Source of the DNA: an uncultured Clostridia bacterium
Lineage (GTDB): Bacteria > Bacillota > Clostridia > Oscillospirales > Ruminococcaceae
Length of the DNA: 64,000 nt
Reading direction: 5' to 3'
Assembly: GCA_947383835.1 (NCBI GenBank)
Contig: CANDEV010000006.1
Coordinates: 124,001-188,000 of the forward strand
Position numbers and translations under genes: made by a program. Within the stretch, counting starts at the first letter, position 1; every line of letters starts with the position of its first letter. The notes beneath the pieces were generated by a model. The model worked only from the letters and a program-made list of their open reading frames with translations, had not been told where the DNA came from and did not search any database. Below, in pieces: positions 40,959 through 48,763 of the stretch.

Positions 40959-42266
40959 ATGAATGTTTACTTTTTGACCTTCGGCTGCAAGGTAAATCTA
41001 TACGAGACCGAAAATATGAAGCAGCTTTTTTCGGAAGCGGGGTACACCGTTTCCGCCGAGGAAACGTCTGCGGATATTTTTGCGGTGAACTCCTGCACCG
41101 TCACTGGTACGGGGGACAAAAAGCTGAAAAAGGAGCTGCGGCGGCTTAGGCGGAGTTATCCAAATTCGGTAATTGTACTGACGGGGTGTTTTCCGCAGGC
41201 ATTTTCAGAGGAGGCGGAAAAAATTCCGGAAGCTGATATTGTCACGGGTACAAAGAACCGAGCCGAGCTGCCAAGTCTTGTTGAAAGCTTTATCAGAGAA
41301 AGAAGCCATATTGTCAGCGTTTGCCCTTACACCCGAAAGGAAAAATTCGAGGATATGTGCAATACCCGCTATGAAAACAACACCCGCGCGTTCCTGAAAA
41401 TTCAGGACGGCTGCGGAATGTTCTGCACCTACTGTATTATCCCTTATTCACGAGGGGGCTTTCGTTCAAAGCCGATAGAGGACATTATCGCCGAAACGAA
41501 GGGCTTTGCGGAGGCAGGATATAAGGAGATCGTCCTTGTGGGGATAAACCTTTCCTTTTACGGCGTTGACTTTGGAAAACGGCTTGCGGACGCAGTCGAG
41601 GCGGTTTGCGGGGTTGAGGGAATTGAGCGGGTAAGATTAAGTTCCATAGAACCCGAAACCATTACGGAAGAGGATGTAAAGCGACTTTCCAAGCTGGAAA
41701 AGCTGTGTCCCCACTTTCACCTTTCACTGCAAAGCGGCTGTGACAAGACACTCAAGGCTATGAACAGGCGTTACCTTACCGCTGATTATGAAAAACTTGT
41801 AAATAATTTGAGAAATAATTTTAAAAATTGCTCTATAACCACGGATATTATTGTGGGTTTCCCTGACGAGACAGAGGAGGACTTTCGGCAGTCTCTGGAA
41901 TTTGCGGAGAAAATAGGGTTTGCACGGTCGCATATTTTCCCGTATTCAAAGCGAAGCGGGACTCCTGCGGCGGAAATGGAAAATCAAGTCCCGGAAGAAA
42001 TAAAACACAGACGTGCCGCTGAAATGGCTGCTTCTATGGACGCGTCAACTAGAAAATTTATGCAAAGTCAAGTAGGAGCGGTATTTCCCGTACTTTTTGA
42101 AAGGGAAAAATCGGACGGTTTTCCACACGGTTACACGCCGAATTACACGCCTGTAAAAATATTAACAAAATATTCAAATAAAAGTTTGCGTAATTCTGTT
42201 TTTTATGTTAAAATAGTAAGTGCGGAAAAAGATCACTGCGTTGGCAAATTAATAATTAACAATTAA
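40959..42266 (+). CDS. mtaB: tRNA t6A37 methylthiotransferase
   Basis: 435 residues of the MiaB/MtaB family. The N-terminal UPF0004 domain has three cluster cysteines (FGCKVN, NSCTV, TGCFPQ). The radical-SAM core has CGMFCTYCIIPYSRG, with the CxxxCxxC cluster, and the C-terminal TRAM-like domain is short. It adds a methylthio group to t6A at position 37 of ANN-decoding tRNAs. The form NVYFLTFGCKVN is that of MtaB, not MiaB or RimO. The start follows a TATGGAG site. purL lies 109 bp downstream, probably with a separate weak promoter. Confidence 0.94.
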   Translation: MNVYFLTFGCKVNLYETENMKQLFSEAGYTVSAEETSADIFAVNSCTVTGTGDKKLKKELRRLRRSYPNSVIVLTGCFPQAFSEEAEKIPEADIVTGTKNRAELPSLVESFIRERSHIVSVCPYTRKEKFEDMCNTRYENNTRAFLKIQDGCGMFCTYCIIPYSRGGFRSKPIEDIIAETKGFAEAGYKEIVLVGINLSFYGVDFGKRLADAVEAVCGVEGIERVRLSSIEPETITEEDVKRLSKLEKLCPHFHLSLQSGCDKTLKAMNRRYLTADYEKLVNNLRNNFKNCSITTDIIVGFPDETEEDFRQSLEFAEKIGFARSHIFPYSKRSGTPAAEMENQVPEEIKHRRAAEMAASMDASTRKFMQSQVGAVFPVLFEREKSDGFPHGYTPNYTPVKILTKYSNKSLRNSVFYVKIVSAEKDHCVGKLIINN

Positions 42267-42374
42267 TAAGTGTTTTATAACCCGTGGAGAGATTTTACTC
42301 TTATTGACAAAGTATGCCTATAATGGTGCAGACTCAGCCTGCTTGTTAATTAATTCAAAAGGAGCGTATAAATT

Positions 42375-45300
42375 ATGTCAGTCTATCGTATTTATGTTGA
42401 AAAAAAGCCCGAATTTGCGGTTGAAGCAAAAAATCTGCTTGCGGACGTCAAAACGGCTTTAAGGCTTGACGGTTTAAGGGGTATTCGTATCCTTAACCGC
42501 TATGACGCGGAGGGTCTCAGCGACGCTGATTTTGCCCTTGCGGTAAACAACGTCTTTTCTGAGCCTGCTGTGGACGTTTCTTCGCGGACTATGCCCGAGA
42601 TAAAGGAAAACGAGACCGTTTTCGCGGTTGAGTACCTTCCGGGTCAGTTCGACCAAAGAGCGGATTCCTGCGAGCAATGTATCCAGATATTGACACAGGG
42701 TGAGCGGTGCAAGGTCAGAAATGCGAGGATTTACATTGTTTCGGGCAAGCTGACTGCGGGCGAGGTATCAAAGCTGAAATCATATATAATCAACCCTGTT
42801 GAAAGCCGCGAAGCTTCTCTTGAAGAGGTTGAGACCCTTGCTGTTGACTACAACATTCCCACCGAGGTAGAAACTCTTGAAAACTTTATTCTTCTTGAAG
42901 AAGTGGAGCTTGTCAGCTTTATCAACAAATACGGTCTTGCTATGGACTTGGACGATATAAAGTTCTGTCAGAAATATTTCAAGGACACAGAAAAGCGCAA
43001 CCCAACCATTACAGAAATAAGAATGATAGACACCTATTGGTCGGATCACTGTCGTCACACGACTTTCTCCACTATTATTGACAAGGCTGACATAAATGCT
43101 GACTACATTCAGAAAACCTACAACGAATACATTAACGCAAGAAAAGAGCTTGGCAGAGAAAACAAGCCCATTACTCTTATGGACATTGCCACGATTGCCG
43201 CGAAAAAACTCAAAAAGGACGGTATTCTGAAAGACTTGGACGAGTCAGAGGAAATAAACGCTTGCTCCGTTGAGATAAAGGTAGACGTTGACGGAGAGAT
43301 GCAGGACTGGCTTCTTATGTTCAAAAACGAGACACACAACCACCCCACAGAGATAGAGCCTTTCGGCGGCGCCGCTACCTGTCTCGGCGGAGCTATCCGC
43401 GACCCCCTTTCGGGACGCTCATACGTTTATCAGGCTATGCGTGTAACCGGTGCGGCTAATCCGCTTGTCCCTGTTGAAGACACGGTTCACGGAAAACTGC
43501 CACAAAGGAAAATTACTGTGGGCGCGGCTAACGGCTACAGCTCATACGGCAATCAGATAGGTCTTGCTACGGGTCATGTTTCCGAAATTTACCATCCGGG
43601 ATATGTTGCAAAACGTCTTGAAATAGGCGCGGTTTTGGGCGCTGCTCCCAAGACAAACGTTGTAAGAGAAGTTCCCGTTCCCGACGACGTTATCATTCTT
43701 TTGGGCGGACGTACCGGAAGAGACGGCTGCGGCGGCGCAACAGGTTCTTCAAAGTCCCACACCGAGGCTTCTTTGGAGCATTGCGGCGCGGAGGTACAGA
43801 AAGGTAATCCTCCTGAGGAAAGAAAACTTCAGAGGCTGTTCAGAAATCCCGAAGTAACAAAAATGATAAAGCGGTGCAACGATTTCGGCGCAGGCGGTGT
43901 TTCAGTCGCTATCGGCGAGCTTACGGACGGACTTGTTATCGACCTTAACAAAGTACCGAAAAAATACGACGGTCTTGACGGTACGGAGCTTGCTATATCC
44001 GAAAGTCAGGAGCGTATGGCTGTTGTTGTCCGCAAGGAAGACAAGGATAGATTTATTGCGGAGGCAGAAAAGGAAAACCTTGAAGCGACCATGGTTGCAA
44101 TTGTTACGGAAGAACCCCGCCTTAAAATGACTTGGAACGGCAAGGTGATCGTTGACCTTTCAAGAGAATTTCTCAACTCTAACGGCGCGGAAAAGCACAC
44201 GGACGTTGCTGTGCCTGTCCCTGTTACAGCGCAGATAAAAACATACAGCGACACTCCCGATGGCTGGGAGCAGCTAATGAGTAATCTTAACATCTGTTCA
44301 CAAAAGGGTCTTGTTGAACGTTTCGACTCCACTATCGGAGCAGGTACTATTCTTATGCCCTACGGCGGAAAGTATCAGCTTACTCCAAATCAAGCTATGG
44401 CGGCGAAAATACCCGTACTTCAAGGAGAGACAGACACCTGCTCTATCATGGGCTGGGGCTTTAACCCTTATGTTACGGACAAAAGCCCTTACCACGGCGC
44501 AATGTTCGCAGTCATTGAATCTATTGCAAAGGTTGTTGCGGCAGGTGGAAGCTACAAGCGCTGTTGGCTGACCTTCCAGGAATATTTTGAGAGGACGAAC
44601 AATAATCCTACACGCTGGGGCAAACCTTTCTCCGCACTTTTAGGCGCGTTTAAGGCACAATTGGAGCTGGGCTGCGGAGCTATCGGCGGCAAGGACTCCA
44701 TGTCGGGAACATTTGAAAATATTGATGTACCGTCCACACTGGTTTCCTTTGCGGTATCTACGGCGAGTGCGAAAAAGATAATCTCCCCCGAATTCAAGGG
44801 CGCCGGCAACAAGGTAGTACTTATAGTCCCCGACCTTGACGAAAACGGACTTCCTATATTTGACAGCGTAAAATCCTGCTATGAGAGGGTTGAAAGCCTT
44901 ATTGCAGACGGAACCGCTATTTCCGCATGGGCTTTGGGCTTCGGCGGTGTTGCGGAGGCAGTTGCAAAAATGTCTCTCGGAAACAGGATAGGATTTAAAT
45001 TCAGCAAGCAGCTTTCCGACGATATAATGTTCTACTCCCGCTACGGCGCGTTTGTACTGGAGCTTAACGGAGACCCCTTCACCGTTGAGAACGTTATCGG
45101 CGAAACTGTAGAAGAATACAAAATATTCTGCAAAAACTACGTTGTTGACATGGAAAATATTCAGAAAAAGTGGGAGGACAGACTTGAACCTGTATTCCCC
45201 TGCAACATCAAAACTGAGGACAAGCCCGCTAAAATATTCACATATACAGCTAAGGACTCCGTTCAGCACGCGTCAGCATTTGCAAAGCCGAGAGTGCTTA

Positions 45301-46082
45301 TTCCCGTATTCCCCGGCACTAACTGCGAATACGACACGGCGAGAGTTTTTGAAAGAGCGGGAGCAGTACCCGAAATCGTTGTTATTAAAAACCTTTCAAC
45401 GGCTGCTCTGGAGGAAAGCGCGGCGTACTTTGAAAAGGCTGTGAAGCAGTCCCAGATAATCATGATACCCGGCGGCTTCTCCGGCGGCGACGAGCCTGAC
45501 GGTTCGGGCAAGTTCATTACATCGTTCTTCCGCAATCCCAAGATAAAGGACGCTGTCCACGACCTTATGGACAACCGCGACGGACTTATGCTGGGCATAT
45601 GCAACGGTTTCCAAGCCTTGTTAAAGCTGGGGCTTGTGCCTTTCGGAAAGATAGTTGATATGACGGACGACTCCCCTACCCTTACGTTCAACACCATAGG
45701 CAGGCACCAGTCCATGATGGTAAGCACAAGGATTTCTTCAAACAAGTCACCATGGCTTGCAGGCTGTGAGGTGGGAGACGTTCACAAGATAGCAATTTCT
45801 CACGGAGAGGGACGGTTTGTTGCCTCTGACGAGCTTATCAAAAAGCTTGCAGACAACGGACAAATCGCGACACAATACGTTGACCTTAACGGTGAGCCGT
45901 CCATGAATATACGCTTTAACCCGAATACTTCATTTGAGGCTATCGAAGGCATAACCTCTCCCGACGGACGTATCCTCGGCAAAATGGGTCACAGTGAGAG
46001 AATTGGTTCGGACATCTGCAAGAACGTTCCCGGAAACAAAGATCAGAAGATATTTGAGAGCGGAGTAGCATATTTTAAGTAA
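42375..46082 (+). CDS. purL: Phosphoribosylformylglycinamidine synthase, single-chain
   Basis: 1235 residues, the large form with both activities. An N-terminal PurS-like region is followed by two AIR-synthase-like halves containing SDHCRHTTF, the FKNETHNHPTEIEPFGGAAT motif, GIGGKDSMSG-like GAIGGKDSMSG, and the C-terminal glutaminase. The glutaminase nucleophile Cys lies in LGICNGFQ, and the triad region in SHGEGRF. It converts FGAR, ATP and glutamine to FGAM in purine synthesis. AAAGGAG precedes ATG 42375. There are no other pur genes nearby. A GC-rich repeat starts right after its stop. Confidence 0.97.
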   Translation: MSVYRIYVEKKPEFAVEAKNLLADVKTALRLDGLRGIRILNRYDAEGLSDADFALAVNNVFSEPAVDVSSRTMPEIKENETVFAVEYLPGQFDQRADSCEQCIQILTQGERCKVRNARIYIVSGKLTAGEVSKLKSYIINPVESREASLEEVETLAVDYNIPTEVETLENFILLEEVELVSFINKYGLAMDLDDIKFCQKYFKDTEKRNPTITEIRMIDTYWSDHCRHTTFSTIIDKADINADYIQKTYNEYINARKELGRENKPITLMDIATIAAKKLKKDGILKDLDESEEINACSVEIKVDVDGEMQDWLLMFKNETHNHPTEIEPFGGAATCLGGAIRDPLSGRSYVYQAMRVTGAANPLVPVEDTVHGKLPQRKITVGAANGYSSYGNQIGLATGHVSEIYHPGYVAKRLEIGAVLGAAPKTNVVREVPVPDDVIILLGGRTGRDGCGGATGSSKSHTEASLEHCGAEVQKGNPPEERKLQRLFRNPEVTKMIKRCNDFGAGGVSVAIGELTDGLVIDLNKVPKKYDGLDGTELAISESQERMAVVVRKEDKDRFIAEAEKENLEATMVAIVTEEPRLKMTWNGKVIVDLSREFLNSNGAEKHTDVAVPVPVTAQIKTYSDTPDGWEQLMSNLNICSQKGLVERFDSTIGAGTILMPYGGKYQLTPNQAMAAKIPVLQGETDTCSIMGWGFNPYVTDKSPYHGAMFAVIESIAKVVAAGGSYKRCWLTFQEYFERTNNNPTRWGKPFSALLGAFKAQLELGCGAIGGKDSMSGTFENIDVPSTLVSFAVSTASAKKIISPEFKGAGNKVVLIVPDLDENGLPIFDSVKSCYERVESLIADGTAISAWALGFGGVAEAVAKMSLGNRIGFKFSKQLSDDIMFYSRYGAFVLELNGDPFTVENVIGETVEEYKIFCKNYVVDMENIQKKWEDRLEPVFPCNIKTEDKPAKIFTYTAKDSVQHASAFAKPRVLIPVFPGTNCEYDTARVFERAGAVPEIVVIKNLSTAALEESAAYFEKAVKQSQIIMIPGGFSGGDEPDGSGKFITSFFRNPKIKDAVHDLMDNRDGLMLGICNGFQALLKLGLVPFGKIVDMTDDSPTLTFNTIGRHQSMMVSTRISSNKSPWLAGCEVGDVHKIAISHGEGRFVASDELIKKLADNGQIATQYVDLNGEPSMNIRFNPNTSFEAIEGITSPDGRILGKMGHSERIGSDICKNVPGNKDQKIFESGVAYFK

Positions 46083-46083
46083 G

Positions 46084-46190
46084 GCGGAGAACGCCCCTCG
46101 GCGAGCGGGGAACGCCCCGCAGCGAGTGTCACCCCCAAAGTAAAATACTATAAGCATTTACTTTTTCAAGCCCCCTCAAAGGGGGCGGGT
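46084..46190 (+). repeat. GC-rich repeat, family B copy 1, abutting the purL stop
   Basis: Two tandem 21-bp units (46084-46104 GCGGAGAACGCCCC... and 46105-46125 GCGGGGAACGCCCC...) start two bases after the purL stop. An AT-rich spacer and a GCCCCC/GGGGGC hairpin (46170-46186) end it with GGGCGGGT. The same plan recurs at 60481-60572 and 62793-62880. Confidence 0.7.
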
Positions 46191-46236
46191 GAGTAATATC
46201 AATACGTATTCGATTTGAAAAATTTACTGCAAAATA

Positions 46237-46265
46237 TTGACATTTGCCAAAAGATATGATATGAT
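46237..46265 (+). promoter_or_regulatory. Promoter of pnuC
   Basis: TTGACA (46237-46242), 17 bp, TATGAT (46260-46265). A second TATAAT at 46265-46270 has too long a spacer. The leader is about 230 nt. Confidence 0.7.
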
Positions 46266-46315
46266 ATAATATCATCAACAATTTAAACCGTGTTTTTTTT
46301 GCCACCGGGTAGAAA

Positions 46316-46484
46316 AATAAAGCGTCGGACTTCCTGCCGTTAGGTCATACTGTTTCACGACCTAAATGTGTAAAAAAATTCAAACAAAAATTTGCGTTTA
46401 AGATTTTTGTGCAGAATTTTTTTCTACACATTTGGAAGTGAAACAGTATTGAAGGCGGGAAGATACGGCGCTTTTTATTTTCAC
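46316..46484 (+). promoter_or_regulatory. pnuC leader: terminator-like hairpin interrupted by a repeat
   Basis: AAAGCGtCGGACTTCCTGCC near 46318-46338 pairs with GGCGGGAAGATACGGCGCTTT near 46454-46474, which is followed by TTATTTT. Without the 103-bp element at 46347-46449 this would be an intrinsic terminator about 20 bp before pnuC, hence a possible attenuator. No known NAD+, TPP or preQ1 riboswitch core is recognised in the short 5' part. Confidence 0.55.
46347..46449 (+). repeat. Palindromic 103-bp element, copy 1
   Basis: It begins ATACTGTTTCA and ends TGAAACAGTAT, with inner arms ATGTGTA/TACACAT and ACAAAAAT/ATTTTTGT. The length equals that of copy 2. Compensating base changes between copies keep the stems. 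Confidence 0.75.
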
Positions 46485-46502
46485 ATATGAAAGGATAAAA
46501 TC

Positions 46503-47198
46503 ATGAAAAGCTTTAAATCTTTAATTAACTATTTTTCCAAGGGAGAGCTTATTTTATGGGTATGCTCTGTTGCGCTTATAGTCGTTTCCTTTATGATTTT
46601 TGACCGCGAAAATTACCTAACGCTTGCGGCTTCGGTAATTGGCGTCACTGCACTTATTTTCAACGCAAAGGGCAACCCTGTCGGTCAGGCTCTGATAATT
46701 GTTTTCAGCATTTTGTATGCGATAATTTCATTCAGCTTCGCATATTACGGCGAGATGATAACATATCTCGGAATGTCCGCTCCCATGGCTGTTGTCGCGC
46801 TTGTTTCATGGCTGAAAAATCCATACAACGGCAACAAAGCCGAGGTAAAGGTGAACCGTCTGAAAGGCAAAGAAATCGTTTTTATGGCAATTCTTACCGC
46901 TGCTGTAACCGTTGTTTTTTACTTTATTTTAAAAAATCTTGGCACAGCTAATATTGTCCCCAGCACATTCTCGGTCACAACAAGCTTTGCGGCGGCTTAT
47001 CTGACGTTCAGGCGCAGTCCATTTTATGCGCTTGCTTATGCGGCGAACGACGCTGTACTGCTGATATTGTGGACTCTTGCGGCAATTGCCGATATTTCCT
47101 ATTTATCTGTAATAATATGCTTTGCAATGTTTTTGATAAACGATATTTACGGGTTTATTAACTGGAGAAGAATGAGGAAAAGGCAGTCCGAAAAATAA
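46503..47198 (+). CDS. pnuC: Nicotinamide riboside/vitamin transporter PnuC family
   Basis: 231 residues with seven hydrophobic helices. The PnuC features are GNPVGQALIIVFSILYAIISF, WLKNPY after TM4 and NDIYGFINWRRM at the C-terminus, where the W and N residues line the binding site. PnuC proteins take up nicotinamide riboside by facilitated diffusion driven by intracellular phosphorylation; sister groups carry thiamine or riboflavin, so the substrate is inferred. AAAGGA precedes ATG 46503. It is monocistronic with a long leader. Confidence 0.92.
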   Translation: MKSFKSLINYFSKGELILWVCSVALIVVSFMIFDRENYLTLAASVIGVTALIFNAKGNPVGQALIIVFSILYAIISFSFAYYGEMITYLGMSAPMAVVALVSWLKNPYNGNKAEVKVNRLKGKEIVFMAILTAAVTVVFYFILKNLGTANIVPSTFSVTTSFAAAYLTFRRSPFYALAYAANDAVLLILWTLAAIADISYLSVIICFAMFLINDIYGFINWRRMRKRQSEK

Positions 47199-47210
47199 TT
47201 AATTCTTGTT

Positions 47211-47313
47211 ATACTAATTTTCGACTAAAAAGCGTGTAAAAAACCAAGCAAAAATTTGCGCATATGATTTTTGCGCAGATTTTTTACCTACGCTTTTAGG
47301 AGAAAATTAGTAT
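47211..47313 (+). repeat. Palindromic 103-bp element, copy 2, overlapping the mscS 3' end
   Basis: Terminal arms ATACTAATTTTC (47211-47222) and GAAAATTAGTAT (47302-47313), middle arms TAAAAAGCG/CGCTTTTA, and core GCAAAAAT/ATTTTTGC. The last codons and stop of mscS (47288-47313) lie inside it. Confidence 0.78.
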
Positions 47314-48112
47314 TATCTATATGCACGTCAAGCTGATTGTACGGAATAACAATATTTTCCTCGTCAAATTTTTCCTTTACCTGTTCGATAAGGTCAAAAT
47401 AGACCGTCCAGTAATCCTCGCTTTTTGCCCACACGCGTACTGTTATATTTAGAGAGCTTTCGGCAAGTCCGCTAAGACGGACAAACGGCGGTGTATCTTT
47501 AATAATTAGCGGGTGATTTTCCACAACCTTGTTGATTGCGTCAACAGCTTTTCTGTGGTCGTTATCGTATGAAATGCCGAAAAGCAGATCAACTCTCCTG
47601 CTGCCCTCGGAGCTGTAATTTGTGATCGCAGAGGTCGCCACAACACCGTTGGGAATGAAAATATCCTTATTATCGGGGGTCGAAAGCTTTGTAAAAAGTA
47701 TGGAAATTTCCTCTACAGTTCCAGAATATGCGCCTATTTCAACGTAATTCCCAACCTTGATATTCTGATTTATCAGCAATATTACCCCGCCCGCAACATT
47801 GGCAAGGCTGTCCTTTAAAGCAAGACCTACTGCAACTCCTGCTGTGCCGAGGACGGTTATTATGGAAGTCATTGGAATTCCCAAAACCGTAAGCACGATT
47901 ATCAGCACCAGTGCGGTAATGATTATTTTTATCACCGAGGACAGGAATTTTCTTACAGTCTGATCCATACGGCTGCGCTCCGTGCCTTTTGCGAAAAGCT
48001 TCAATATGGCTTTGTTTACAAAAACTCCCACAATATAAATTACTATTGCCAGCAGTAATGTTGGCAGAAAGCTCACTATACCGTTAAGGATTTTTTCCAG
48101 ATAATCAAGCAT
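47288..48112 (-). CDS. mscS: Small-conductance mechanosensitive channel MscS family
   Basis: 274 residues. Three membrane helices; the pore helix is GTAGVAVGLALKDSLANVAGG with the Gly/Ala pattern of MscS TM3. The beta domain follows (GDYVEI-like VGNYVEIGAYSGTVEEI...IPNGVVATSAITNYS), then a short C-terminal domain. It opens under membrane tension to release solutes on osmotic downshift. ATG 48112 follows AAGGGGA; the in-frame ATG at 48130 lies in that site. The final eight codons (NTNFLLKA) and stop are encoded by the 103-bp repeat, so the native C-terminus appears to have been replaced. Confidence 0.93.
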   Translation of the reverse strand: MLDYLEKILNGIVSFLPTLLLAIVIYIVGVFVNKAILKLFAKGTERSRMDQTVRKFLSSVIKIIITALVLIIVLTVLGIPMTSIITVLGTAGVAVGLALKDSLANVAGGVILLINQNIKVGNYVEIGAYSGTVEEISILFTKLSTPDNKDIFIPNGVVATSAITNYSSEGSRRVDLLFGISYDNDHRKAVDAINKVVENHPLIIKDTPPFVRLSGLAESSLNITVRVWAKSEDYWTVYFDLIEQVKEKFDEENIVIPYNQLDVHIDNTNFLLKA

Positions 48113-48280
48113 AATAACGATCCCCTTCATGTACTATAGTTAATGAAATAAGTATAGGACTTTTTTTCTGTCAATAAAAGTCGAATTGATGTACAATATA
48201 TTAATAGTTTTTTGTGGAAAGTGTTCATAAAATTTCCTTAAAAAAAATTATAAATTGTTATTTTTTTATCAAAAAATGTA

Positions 48281-48309
48281 TTGCAAAATTTTCCGAAATA
48301 GGGTATAAT
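48281..48309 (+). promoter_or_regulatory. Promoter of oadG-oadB
   Basis: TTGCAA (48281-48286), 17 bp, TATAAT (48304-48309), 33 bp before the oadG start. Confidence 0.75.
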
Positions 48310-48341
48310 TAATTAGATATTGATTAAAGGAGTTTTTCTAT

Positions 48342-48707
48342 ATGCAAATGGAATTGTCTTATGTGTTTGCCGTAGTTATCACGGGTCTTGTGGTCGTTTT
48401 TCTCGGTCTTGTCCTGCTTATCGCCTTTATAACCGCGATAGGAGCGATTTTCAAGAAGATCGACGCTAAGAAAAAGGCTGCCGCAGAGGGTGAGAAAAAA
48501 GCGGTTGAAGCTCCGAAGGCTATGCCTGCTGCCGTTTCAAGCACGGACGACGACGAGGTCATCGCCGTAATTTCCGCCGCTGTTGCAATAATGTCCGCCG
48601 CGGACGGAACGGTCTACCGCGTAAAATCGGTAAAGGCTTCAAAGAGCGTTTCCGCAGGAAATGCTTGGGCTGCTGCCGGACTGCGGGAATCAACAGCGCC
48701 GTTTTAA
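48342..48707 (+). CDS. OadG family protein (decarboxylase gamma subunit)
   Basis: 121 residues. One N-terminal membrane helix (VFAVVITGLVVVFLGLVLLIAFI) is followed by a Lys/Ala/Glu-rich cytoplasmic linker and the conserved C-terminus EVIAVISAAVAIMSA...NAWAAAGLRESTAPF. This is the small stabilising subunit of sodium-pumping biotin decarboxylases (oxaloacetate, methylmalonyl-CoA or glutaconyl-CoA). TTAAAGGAG precedes the start. oadB follows 56 bp later. The alpha carboxyltransferase and the biotin carrier are not in the window. Confidence 0.9.
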   Translation: MQMELSYVFAVVITGLVVVFLGLVLLIAFITAIGAIFKKIDAKKKAAAEGEKKAVEAPKAMPAAVSSTDDDEVIAVISAAVAIMSAADGTVYRVKSVKASKSVSAGNAWAAAGLRESTAPF

Positions 48708-48763
48708 GCTGCGACCTGAATTAAGTCCCATTTTTGAATTTTAAGTTAAGGAGTTTGTTGAAC

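Noticed and set aside
42304..42324. Promoter directly upstream of purL (TTGACA and TATAAT)
   Set aside because: The two boxes are only 9 bp apart. TTTACT-19-TATAAT is possible but weak, so I do not list a promoter.
44640..45269. Open frame of about 209 codons antisense to purL
   Set aside because: It is a shadow of the conserved purL reading frame, with no start signal.
46272..46346. NAD+ (pnuC-type), preQ1, TPP or FMN riboswitch before pnuC
   Set aside because: None of the conserved cores of these classes can be read in the short 5' part of the leader.
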